Of a stretch of 64,000 nt of DNA, positions 22,361-35,100 are shown in pieces. The position numbers were made by a program, and so were the translations under genes. The stretch is from assembly GCF_051014445.1 (NCBI RefSeq), contig NC_135136.1:23764001-23828000 (forward strand). Reading direction: 5' to 3'. This DNA comes from Colletes latitarsis (Eukaryota > Arthropoda > Insecta > Hymenoptera > Colletidae). How positions within the stretch are numbered: the first letter of the stretch is position 1; every line of letters begins with the position of its first letter. The notes beneath the pieces were generated by a model. The model worked only from the letters and a program-made list of their open reading frames with translations. It searched no databases and had not been told where the DNA came from.

Positions 22361-22413
22361 TGGTACCACACAGAAACAGTCCACTAAACCTGGATTCGGA
22401 CAGTATTTAGGAG
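22361..22413 (+). repeat. Strongly divergent half-monomer (copy 1)
   Basis: A short stretch with about a dozen changes from consensus in some 50 bp (CACAGAAACAGTCCACTAAA, then GGATTCGGACAGTATTTAGG), while the rest of the monomer and its neighbours are normal. Most other monomers differ from consensus by only a few bases in total. The phase is kept. It is either an old monomer that escaped homogenisation or a patch converted from a related satellite elsewhere. Confidence 0.85.
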
Positions 22414-23274
22414 GATAACACCGGTTAGGTCTGGGTTAGGTCCGGGATATGCGCGCATATGGCTTATACTTTCGCCTTTTTCGCAAACTTGTTGGCCAGA
22501 TCCTGGGTTTTTTCCGTGTTTGAATCACGTAGTAATGTGGTAACACACTGAAGCAGTCAATTAAACCTGGTTTCGATCAATATTTCAGAGGATAACACCG
22601 GTTAGGTCTGGGTTAGGTCTGGGTTATGCCCGCATCTGGCTCATGATTTTGCCTTCTTCGCATACTTGTTGGCCAGATCCTGGGTTTTTTTCGTGTTTGA
22701 ATCACGTAGTAATGTGGTAACACACTGAAGCAGTCTATTAAACCTGGTTTCGATCAATATTTTAGAGGATAACACCGGTTAGGTCTGGGTTAGGTCTGGG
22801 TTATGCCCGCATCTGGCTCATGATTTTGCCTTCTTCGCATACTTGTTGGCCAGATCCTGGGTTTTTTTCGGGTTTGAATCACGTAGTAATGTGGTAATAC
22901 ACTGAAGCAGTCAATTAAACCTGGTTTCGATCAATATTTTAGAGGATAACACCGGTTAGGTCTGGGTTAGGTCTGGGTTATGCCCGTATCTGGCTCATGA
23001 TTTTGCCTTCTTCGCATACTTGATGGCCAGATCCTGGGTTTTTTTCGTGTTTGAATCACGTAGTAATGTGGTAACACACTGAAGCAGTCAATTAAACCTG
23101 GTTTCGATCAATATTTTAGAGGATAACACCGGTTAGGTCTGGGTTAGGTCAGGGTTATGCCCGCATCTGGCTCATGATTTTGCCTTCATCGCATACTTGT
23201 TGGCCAGATCCTGGGTTTTTTTCGTGTTTGAATCACGTAGTAATGTGGTAATACACTGAAGCAGTCAATTAAAC

Positions 23275-26200
23275 CTGGTTTCGATCAATATTTTAGAGGA
23301 TAACACCGGTTAGGTCTGGGTTAGGTCTGGGATATGCGCGCATCTGGCTTATACTTTCGCCTTCTTCGCATACTTGTTGGCCAGATCCTGGGTTTTTTTC
23401 GTGTTTGAATCACGTAGGAATGTGGTAACACACTGAAGCAGTCAATTAAACCTGGTTTCGATCAATATTTTAGAGGATAACACCGGTTAGGTCTGGGTTA
23501 GGTCTGGGTTATGCCCGCATCTGGCTCATGATTTTGCCTTCATCGCATACTTGTTGGCCAGATCCTGGGTTTTTTTCGTGTTTGAATCACGTAGTAATGT
23601 GGTAACACACTGAAGCAGTCAATTAAACCTGGTTTCGATCAATATTTTAGAGGATAACACCGGTTAGGTCTGGGTTAGGTCTGGGTTATGCCCGCAACTG
23701 GCTCAAGATTTTGCCTTCTTCGCATACTTGTTGGCCAGATCCTGGGTTTTTTTCGTGTTTGAATCACGTAGGAATGTGGTAACACACTGAAGCAGTCAAT
23801 TAAACCTGGTTTCGATCAATATTTTAGAGGATAACACCGGTTAGGTCTGGGTTTGGTCTGGGTTATGCCCGCATCTGGCTCATGATTTTGCCTTCTTCGC
23901 ATACTTGTTGGCCAGATCCTGGGTTTTTTCCGTGTTTGAATCACGTAGTAATGTGGTAACACACTGAAGCAGTCAATTAAACCTGGTTTCGATCAATATT
24001 TCAGAGGATAACACCGGTTAGGTCTGGGTTAGGTCTGGGTTATGCCCGCATCTGGCTCATGATTTTGCCTTCATCGCATACTTGTTGGCCAGATCCTGGG
24101 TTTTTTTCGTGTTTGAATCACGTAGTAATGTGGTAACACACTGAAGCAGTCTATTAAACCTGGTTTCGATCAATATTTTAGAGGATAACACCGGTTAGGT
24201 CTGGGTTAGGTCTGGGTTATGCCCGCATCTGGCTCATGATTTTGCCTTCTTCGCATACTTGTTGGCCAGATCCTGGGTTTTTTTCGGGTTTGAATCACGT
24301 AGTAATGTGGTAATACACTGAAGCAGTCAATTAAACCTGGTTTCGATCAATATTTTAGAGGATAACACCGGTTAGGTCTGGGTTAGGTCTGGGTTATGCC
24401 CGCATCTGGCTCATGATTTTGCCTTCTTCGCATACTTGATGGCCAGATCCTGGGTTTTTTTCGTGTTTGAATCACGTAGTAATGTGGTAACACACTGAAG
24501 CAGTCAATTAAACCTGGTTTCGATCAATATTTTAGAGGATAACACCGGTTAGGTCTGGGTTAGGTCTGGGTTATGCCCGCATCTGGCTCATGATTTTGCC
24601 TTCATCGCATACTTGTTGGCCAGATCCTGGGTTTTTTTCGTGTTTGAATCACGTAGTAATGTGGTAATACACTGAAGCAGTCAATTAAACCTGGTTTCGA
24701 TCAATATTTTAGAGGATAACACCGGTTAGGTCTGGGTTAGGTCTGGGATATGCGCGCATCTGGCTTATACTTTCGCCTTCTTCGCATACTTGTTGGCCAG
24801 ATCCTGGGTTTTTTTCGTGTTTGAATCACGTAGTAATGTGGTAACAAACTGAAGCAGTCAATAAAACCTGGCTTCGATCAATATTTTAGAGGATAACACC
24901 GGTTAGGTCTGGGTTCGGTCTGGGATTTGCGCGCATATGGCTTATACTTTCGCCTTTTTCGCAAACTTGTTGGCCAGATCCTGGGTATTTTCCGTGTTTG
25001 AAACACGTAGTAATGTGGTAACACACTGAAGCAGTCAATTAAACCTGGTTTCGATCAATATTTCAGAGGATAACACCGGTTAGGTCTGGGTTAGGTCTGG
25101 GATATGCGCGCATCTGGCTTATACTTTCGCCTTTTTCGCAAACTTGTTGGCTAGATCCTGGGTTTTTTTCGGGTTTGAATACCGCAGTAATGTGGTACCA
25201 CATTGAAGCAGTCAATTAAACCTGGTTTCGATCAATATTTCAGAGGATAACACCGGTTAGGTCTGGGTTAGGTCTGGGATATGCGCGCATCTGGCTCATG
25301 ATGTTGCCTTCTTCGCATACTTGTTGGCCAGATCCTGGGTTTTTTTCGTGTTTGAATCACGTAGTAATGTGGTGACACACTGAAGCAGTCAATTAAACCT
25401 GGTTTCGATCAATATTTCAGAGGATAACACCGGTTAGGTCTGGGTTAGGTCTGGGATATGCGCGCATCTGGCTTATACTTTCGCCTTTTTCGTAAACTTG
25501 TTGGCTAGATCCTGGGTTTTTTTCGGGTTTGAATAACGCAGTAATGTGGTACCACATTGAAGCAGTCAATTAAACCTGGTTTCGATCAATATTTTAGAGG
25601 ATAACGCCGGTTAGGTCTGGGTTAGGTCTGGGAAATGCGCGCATCTGGCTCATGATTTTGCCTTCTTCGCATACTTGTTGGCCAGATCCTGGGTTTTTTT
25701 CGTGTTTGAATCACGTAATAATGTGGTAACACACTGAAGCTGTCAATTAAACCTGGTTTCGATCAATATTTTAGAGGATAACACCGGTTAGGTCTGGGTT
25801 AGGTCTGGGTTATGCCCGCATCTGGCTCATGATTTTGCCGTCTTCGCATACTTGTTGGCCAGATCCTGGGGTTTTTTCGTGTTTGAATCACGTAGTAATG
25901 TGGTGACACACTGAAGCAGTCAATTAAACCTGGTTTCGATCAATATTTTAGAGGATAACACCGGTTAGGTCTGGGTTAGGTCTGGGTTATGCCCGCATCT
26001 GGCTCATGATTTTGCCTTCTTCGCATACTTGTTGGCCAGATCCTGGGTTTTTTTCGTGTTTGAATCACGTAGTAATGTGGTAACACACTGAAGCAGTCAA
26101 TTAAACCTGGTTTCGATCAATATTTTAGAGGATAACACCGGTTAGGTCTGGGTTAGGTCTGGGTTATGCCCGCATCTGGCTCATGATTTTGCCTTCTTCG

Positions 26201-29200
26201 CATACTTGTTGGCCAGATCCTGGGGTTTTTTCGTGTTTGAATCACGTAGTAATGTGGCGACACACTGAAGCAGTCAATTAAACCTGGTTTCGATCAATAT
26301 TTTAGAGGATAACGCCGGTTAGGTCTGGGTTAGGTCTGGGTTATGCCCGCATCTGGCTCATGATTTTGCCTTCTTCGCATACTTGTTGGCCAGATCCTGG
26401 GGTTTTTTCGTGTTTGAATCACGTAGTAATGTGGCGACACACTGAAGCAGTCAATTAAACCTGGTTTCGATCAATATTTTAGAGGATAACGCCGGTTAGG
26501 TCTGGGTTAGGTCTGGGTTATGCCCGCATCTGGCTCATGATTTTGCCGTCTTCGCATACTTGTTGGCCAGATACTGGGGTTTTTTCGTGTTTGAATCACG
26601 TAATAATGTGGTAACACACTGAAGCTGTCAATTAAACCTGGTTTCGATCAATATTTTAGAGGATAACACCGGTTAGGTCTGGGTTAGGTCTGGGATTTGC
26701 GCGCATATGGCTTATACTTTCGCCTTTTTCGCAAACTTGTTGGCCAGATCCTGGGTATTTTCCGTGTTTGAAACACGTAGTAATGTGGTAACACACTGAA
26801 GCAGTCAATTAAACCTGGTTTCGATCAATATTTCAGAGGATAACACCGGTTAGGTCTGGGTTAGGTCTGGGATATGCGCGCATCTGGCTTATACTTTCGC
26901 CTTTTTCGCAAACTTGTTGGCTAGATCCTGGGTTTTTTTCGGGTTTGAATACCGCAGTAATGTGGTACCACATTGAAGCAGTCAATTAAACCTGGTTTCG
27001 ATCAATATTTTAGAGGATAACGCCGGTTAGGTCTGGGTTAGGTCTGGGAAATGCGCGCATCTGGCTCATGATTTTGCCTTCTTCGCATACATGTTGGCCA
27101 GATCCTGGGTTTTTTTCGTGTTTGAATCACGTAGTAATGTGGTGACACACTGTAGCAGTCAATTAAACCTGGTTTCGATCAATATTTCAGAGGATAACAC
27201 CGGTTAGGTCTGGGTTAGGTCTGGGATATGCGCGCATCTGGCTTATACTTTCGCCTTTTTCGTAAACTTGTTGGCTAGATCCTGGGTTTTTTTCGGGTTT
27301 GAATACCGCAGTAATGTGGTACCACATTGAAGCAGTCAATTAAACCTGGTTTCGATCAATATTTTAGAGGATAACGCCGGTTAGGTCTGGGTTAGGTCTG
27401 GGAAATGCGCCCATCTGGCTCATGATTTTGCCTTCTTCGCATACTTGTTGGCCAGATCCTGGGGTTTTTTCGTGTTTGAATCACGTAGTAATGTGGTAAC
27501 ACACTGAAGCAGTCAATTAAACCTGGTTTCGATCAATATTTCAGAGGATAACACCGGTTAGGTCTGGGTTTCGCCTGGGTTATGTCCGCACCTGGCTCAT
27601 GATTTTGCCATCTTCGCATACTTGTTGGCCAGATCTTGGGTTTTTTTCGTGTTTGAATCATGTAGTAATGTGGTAACACACTGAAGCAGTCAATTAAACC
27701 TGGTTTCGATCAATATTTTAGAGGATAACACCGGTTAGGTCTGGGTTAGGTCTGGGTTATGCCCGCATCTGGCTCATGATTTTGCCTTCATCGCATACTT
27801 GTTGGCCAGATCCTGGGTTTTTTCCGTGTTTGAATCACGTAGTAATGTGGTCACACACTGAAGCAGTCAATTAAACCTGGTTTCGATCAATATTTCAGAG
27901 GATAACACCGGTTAGGTCTGGGTTAGGTCTGGGAAATGCGCGCATCTGGCTTATTCTTTCGCATTCTTCGCATACTTGTTGGCCAGATCCTGGGTATTTT
28001 CCGTGTTTGAATCACGTAGTAATGTGGTAACACACTGAATCAGTCAATTAAACCTGGTTTCGATCAATATTTCAGAGGATAACACCGGTTAGGTCTGGGT
28101 TAGGTCTGGGAAATGCGCCCATCTGGCTCATGATTTTGCCTTCTTCGCATACTTGTTGGCCAGATCCTGGGTATTTTCCGTGTTTGAATCACGTAGTAAT
28201 GTGGTGACACACTGAAACAGTCAATTAAACCTGGTTTCGATCAATATTTCAGAGGATAACACCGGTTAGGTCTGGGTTAGGTCTGGGTTATGCCCGCATC
28301 TGGCTCATGATTTTGCCTTCTTCGCATACTTGTTGGCCAGATCCTGGGTATTTTCCGTGTTTGAAACACGTAGTAATGTGGTAACACACTGAAGCAGTCA
28401 ATTAAACCTGGTTTCGATCAATATTTCAGAGGATAACACCGGTTAGGTCTGGGTTAGGTCTGGGTTATGCCCGCATCTGGCTCATGATTTTGCCGTCTTC
28501 GCATACTTGTTGGCCAGATCTTGGGTTTTTTTCGTGTTTCAATCACGTAGTAATGTGGTAACACACTGAAGCAGTCAATTAAACCTGGTTTCGATCAATA
28601 TTTCAGAGGATAACACCGGTTAGGTCTGGGTTTCGCCTGGGTTATGCCCGCATCTGGCTCATGATTTTGCCTTCTTCGCATACTTGTTGGCCAGATCTTG
28701 GGTTTTTTTCGTGTTTGAATCATGTAGTAATGTGGTAACACACTGAAGCAGTCAATTAAACCTGGTTTCGATCAATATTTCAGAGGATAACACCGGTTAG
28801 GTCTGGGTTAGGTCTGGGATATGCGCGCATCTGGCTTATACTTTCGCCTTTTTCGTAAACTTGTTGGCTAGATCCTGGGTTTTTTTCGGGTTTGAATACC
28901 GCAGTAATGTGGTACCACATTGAAGCAGTCAATTAAACCTGGTTTCGATCAATATTTCAGAGGATAACACCGGTTAGGTCTGGGTTAGGTCTGGGATATG
29001 CGCGCATCTGGCTTATACTTTCGCCTTTTTCGTAAACTTGTTGGCTAGATCCTGGGTTTTTTTCGGGTTTGAATACCGCAGTAATGTGGTACCACATTGA
29101 AGCAGTCAATTAAACCTGGTTTCGATCAATATTTTAGAGGATAACGCCGGTTAGGTCTGGGTTAGGTCTGGGAAATGCGCCCATCTGGCTCATGATTTTG

Positions 29201-32124
29201 CCTTCTTCGCATACTTGTTGGCCAGATCCTGGGGTTTTTTCGTGTTTGAATCACGTAGTAATGTGGTAACACACTGAAGCAGTCAATTAAACCTGGTTTC
29301 GATCAATATTTCAGAGGATAACACCGGTTAGGTCTGGGTTAGGTCTGGGTTATGCCCGCATCTGGCTCATGATTTTGCCGTCTTCCAATACTTGTTGGCC
29401 AGATCCTGGGGTTTTTCCGTGTTTGAATCACGTAGTAATGTGGTAACACACTGAAGCAGTCAATTAAACCTGGTTTCGATCAATATTTTAGAGGATAACG
29501 CCGGTTAGGTCTGGGTTAGGTCTGGGAAATGCGCGCATCTGGCTCATGATTTTGCCTTATTCGCATACTTGTTGGCCAGATCCTGGGTTTTTTTCGTGTT
29601 TGAATCACGTAGTAATGTGGTGACACACTGAAGCAGTCAATTAAACCTGGTTTCGATCAATATGTTAGAGGATAACACCGGTTAGGTCTGGGTTAGGTCT
29701 GGGTTATGCCCGCATCTGGCTCATGATTTTGCCGTCTTCGCATACTTGTTGGCCAGGTCCTGGGGTTTTTTCGTGTTTGAATCACGTAGTAATGTGGTGA
29801 CACACTGAAGCAGTCAATTAAACCTGGTTTCGATCAATATTTTAGAGGATAACACCGGTTAGGTCTGGGTTAGGTCTGGGTTATGCCCGCATCTGGCTCA
29901 TGATTTTGCCGTCTTCGCATACTTGTTGGCCAGATCCTGGGGTTTTTTCGTGTTTGAATCACGTAGTAATGTGGTGACACACTGAAGCAGTCAATTAAAC
30001 CTGGTTTCGATCAATATTTTAGAGGATAACGCCGGTTAGGACTGGGTTAGGTCTGGGTTATGCCCGCATCTGGCTCATGATTTTGCCTTCTTCGCATACT
30101 TGTTGGCCAGATCCTGGGGTTTTTTCGTGTTTGAATCACGTAGTAATGTGGCGACACACTGAAGCAGTCAATTAAACCTGGTTTCGATCAATATTTTAGA
30201 GGATAACACCGGTTAGGTCTGGGTTAGGTCTGGGTTATGCCCGCATCTGGCTCATGATTTTGCCGTCTTCGCATACTTGTTGGCCAGATCCTGGGTATTT
30301 TCCGTGTTTGAAACACGTAGTAATGTGGTAACACACTGAAGCAGTCAATTAAACCTGGTTTCGATCAATATTTCAGAGGATAACACCGGTTAGGTCTGGG
30401 TTAGGTCTGGGATATGCGCGCATCTGGCTTATACTTTCGCCTTTTTCGCAAACTTGTTGGCTAGATCCTGGGTTTTTTTCGGGTTTGAATACCGCAGTAA
30501 TGTGGTACCACATTGAAGCAGTCAATTAAACCTGGTTTCGATCAATATTTTAGAGGATAACGCCGGTTAGGTCTGGGTTAGGTCTGGGAAATGCGCGCAT
30601 CTGGCTCATGATTTTGCCTTCTTCGCATACTTGTTGGCCAGATCCTGGGTTTTTTTCGTGTTTGAATCACGTAGTAATGTGGTGACACACTGAAGCAGTC
30701 AATTAAACCTGGTTTCGATCAATATTTCAGAGGATAACACCGGTTAGGTCTGGGTTAGGTCTGGGTTATGCCCGCATCTGGCTCATGATTTTGCCGTCTT
30801 CGCATACTTGTTGGCCAGATCCTGGGGTTTTTTCGTGTTTCAATCACGTAGTAATGTGGTAACACACTGAAGCAGTCAATTAAACCTGGTTTCGATCAAT
30901 ATTTCAGAGGATAACACCGGTTAGGTCTGGGTTAGGTCTGGCAAATGCGCGCATCTGGCTTATTCTTTCGCATTCTTCGCATACTTGTTGGCCAGATCCT
31001 GGGTATTTTCCGTGTTTGAATCACGTAGTAATGTGGTAACACACTGAATCAGTCAATTAAACCTGGTTTCGATCAATATTTCAGAGGATAACACCGGTTA
31101 GGTCTGGGTTAGGTCTGGGTTATGCCCGCATCTGGCTCATGATTTTGCCCTCTTCGCATACTTGTTGGCCAGATGCTGGGTATTTTCCGTGTTTGAATCA
31201 CGTAGTAATGTGGTGACACACTGAAGCAGTCAATTAAACCTGGTTTCGATCAATATTTTAGAGGATAACGCCGGTTAGGTCTGGGTTAGGTCTGGAATAT
31301 GCCCGCATCTGGCTCATGATTTTGCCGTCTTCGCATACTTGTTGGCCAGATCCTGGGGTTTTTTCGTGTTTCAATCACGTAGTAATGTGGTAACACACTG
31401 AAGCAGTCAATTAAACCTGGTTTCGATCAATATTTCAGAGGATAACACCGGTTAGGTCTGGGTTTCGTCTGGGTTATGTCCGCACCTGGATCATGATTTT
31501 GCCATCTTCGCATACTTGTTGGCCAGATCTTGGGTTTTTTTCGTGTTTGAATCATGTAGTAATGTGGTAACACATTGAAGCAGTGAATTAAACCTGGTTT
31601 CGATCAATATTTTAGAGGATAACACCGGTTAGGTCTGGGATAGGTCTGGGTTATGCCCGCATCTGGCTCATGATTTTGCCTTCATCGCATACTTGTTGGC
31701 CAGATCCTGGGTTTTTTCCGTGTTTGAATCACGTAGTAATGTGGTCACACACTGAAGCAGTCAATTAAACCTGGTTTCGATCAATATTTCAGAGGATAAC
31801 ACCGGTTAGGTCTGGGTTAGGTCTGGGTTATGCCCGCATCTGGCTCATGATTTTGCCTTCTTCGCATACTTGTTGGCCAGATCCTGGGTTTTTTCCGTGT
31901 TTGAATCACGTAGTAATGTGGTCACACACTGAAGCAGTCAATTAAACCTGGTTTCGATCAATATTTTAGAGGATAACACCGGTTAGGTCTGGGTTAGGTC
32001 TGGGATTTGCGCGCATATGGCTTATTCTTTCGCCTTTTTCGCAAACTTGTTGGCCAGATCCTGGGTATTTTCCGTGTTTGAAACACGTAATAATGTGGTA
32101 ACACACTGAAGCTGTCAATTAAAC
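23275..32124 (+). repeat. 50-monomer higher-order repeat, copy 1 (8850 bp)
   Basis: Rare private variants recur exactly 8850 bp (50 x 177) downstream: GATATGCGCG 23331/32181, GGCTCAAGATT near 23701/32551, AACAAACTG 24843/33693, ATGTTGCC 25301/34151 and GAATAACGCA 25531/34381. The left edge falls between 23265 and 23280, where GCAGTC in this copy and GCTGTC in the next mark the last mismatches. Copy 2 follows directly, so this is a tandem duplication of 50 monomers. Confidence 0.9.
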
Positions 32125-35100
32125 CTGGTTTCGATCAATATTTTAGAGGATAACACCGGTTAGGTCTGGGTTAGGTCTGGGATATGCGCGCATCTGGCTT
32201 ATACTTTCGCCTTCTTCGCATACTTGTTGGCCAGATCCTGGGTTTTTTTCGTGTTTGAATCACGTAGGAATGTGGTAACACACTGAAGCAGTCAATTAAA
32301 CCTGGTTTCGATCAATATTTTAGAGGATAACACCGGTTAGGTCTGGGTTAGGTCTGGGTTATGCCCGCATCTGGCTCATGATTTTGCCTTCATCGCATAC
32401 TTGTTGGCCAGATCCTGGGTTTTTTTCGTGTTTGAATCACGTAGTAATGTGGTAACACACTGAAGCAGTCAATTAAACCTGGTTTCGATCAATATTTTAG
32501 AGGATAACACCGGTTAGGTCTGGGTTAGGTCTGGGTTATGCCCGCAACTGGCTCAAGATTTTGCCTTCTTCGCATACTTGTTGGCCAGATCCTGGGTTTT
32601 TTTCGTGTTTGAATCACGTAGGAATGTGGTAACACACTGAAGCAGTCAATTAAACCTGGTTTCGATCAATATTTTAGAGGATAACACCGGTTAGGTCTGG
32701 GTTTGGTCTGGGTTATGCCCGCATCTGGCTCATGATTTTGCCTTCTTCGCATACTTGTTGGCCAGATCCTGGGTTTTTTCCGTGTTTGAATCACGTAGTA
32801 ATGTGGTAACACACTGAAGCAGTCAATTAAACCTGGTTTCGATCAATATTTCAGAGGATAACACCGGTTAGGTCTGGGTTAGGTCTGGGTTATGCCCGCA
32901 TCTGGCTCATGATTTTGCCTTCATCGCATACTTGTTGGCCAGATCCTGGGTTTTTTTCGTGTTTGAATCACGTAGTAATGTGGTAACACACTGAAGCAGT
33001 CTATTAAACCTGGTTTCGATCAATATTTTAGAGGATAACACCGGTTAGGTCTGGGTTAGGTCTGGGTTATGCCCGCATCTGGCTCATGATTTTGCCTTCT
33101 TCGCATACTTGTTGGCCAGATCCTGGGTTTTTTTCGGGTTTGAATCACGTAGTAATGTGGTAATACACTGAAGCAGTCAATTAAACCTGGTTTCGATCAA
33201 TATTTTAGAGGATAACACCGGTTAGGTCTGGGTTAGGTCTGGGTTATGCCCGCATCTGGCTCATGATTTTGCCTTCTTCGCATACTTGATGGCCAGATCC
33301 TGGGTTTTTTTCGTGTTTGAATCACGTAGTAATGTGGTAACACACTGAAGCAGTCAATTAAACCTGGTTTCGATCAATATTTTAGAGGATAACACCGGTT
33401 AGGTCTGGGTTAGGTCTGGGTTATGCCCGCATCTGGCTCATGATTTTGCCTTCATCGCATACTTGTTGGCCAGATCCTGGGTTTTTTTCGTGTTTGAATC
33501 ACGTAGTAATGTGGTAATACACTGAAGCAGTCAATTAAACCTGGTTTCGATCAATATTTTAGAGGATAACACCGGTTAGGTCTGGGTTAGGTCTGGGATA
33601 TGCGCGCATCTGGCTTATACTTTCGCCTTCTTCGCATACTTGTTGGCCAGATCCTGGGTTTTTTTCGTGTTTGAATCACGTAGTAATGTGGTAACAAACT
33701 GAAGCAGTCAATAAAACCTGGCTTCGATCAATATTTTAGAGGATAACACCGGTTAGGTCTGGGTTCGGTCTGGGATTTGCGCGCATATGGCTTATACTTT
33801 CGCCTTTTTCGCAAACTTGTTGGCCAGATCCTGGGTATTTTCCGTGTTTGAAACACGTAGTAATGTGGTAACACACTGAAGCAGTCAATTAAACCTGGTT
33901 TCGATCAATATTTCAGAGGATAACACCGGTTAGGTCTGGGTTAGGTCTGGGATATGCGCGCATCTGGCTTATACTTTCGCCTTTTTCGCAAACTTGTTGG
34001 CTAGATCCTGGGTTTTTTTCGGGTTTGAATACCGCAGTAATGTGGTACCACATTGAAGCAGTCAATTAAACCTGGTTTCGATCAATATTTCAGAGGATAA
34101 CACCGGTTAGGTCTGGGTTAGGTCTGGGATATGCGCGCATCTGGCTCATGATGTTGCCTTCTTCGCATACTTGTTGGCCAGATCCTGGGTTTTTTTCGTG
34201 TTTGAATCACGTAGTAATGTGGTGACACACTGAAGCAGTCAATTAAACCTGGTTTCGATCAATATTTCAGAGGATAACACCGGTTAGGTCTGGGTTAGGT
34301 CTGGGATATGCGCGCATCTGGCTTATACTTTCGCCTTTTTCGTAAACTTGTTGGCTAGATCCTGGGTTTTTTTCGGGTTTGAATAACGCAGTAATGTGGT
34401 ACCACATTGAAGCAGTCAATTAAACCTGGTTTCGATCAATATTTTAGAGGATAACGCCGGTTAGGTCTGGGTTAGGTCTGGGAAATGCGCGCATCTGGCT
34501 CATGATTTTGCCTTCTTCGCATACTTGTTGGCCAGATCCTGGGTTTTTTTCGTGTTTGAATCACGTAATAATGTGGTAACACACTGAAGCTGTCAATTAA
34601 ACCTGGTTTCGATCAATATTTTAGAGGATAACACCGGTTAGGTCTGGGTTAGGTCTGGGTTATGCCCGCATCTGGCTCATGATTTTGCCGTCTTCGCATA
34701 CTTGTTGGCCAGATCCTGGGGTTTTTTCGTGTTTGAATCACGTAGTAATGTGGTGACACACTGAAGCAGTCAATTAAACCTGGTTTCGATCAATATTTTA
34801 GAGGATAACACCGGTTAGGTCTGGGTTAGGTCTGGGTTATGCCCGCATCTGGCTCATGATTTTGCCTTCTTCGCATACTTGTTGGCCAGATCCTGGGTTT
34901 TTTTCGTGTTTGAATCACGTAGTAATGTGGTAACACACTGAAGCAGTCAATTAAACCTGGTTTCGATCAATATTTTAGAGGATAACACCGGTTAGGTCTG
35001 GGTTAGGTCTGGGTTATGCCCGCATCTGGCTCATGATTTTGCCTTCTTCGCATACTTGTTGACCAGATCCTGGGGTTTTTTCGTGTTTGAATCACGTAGT

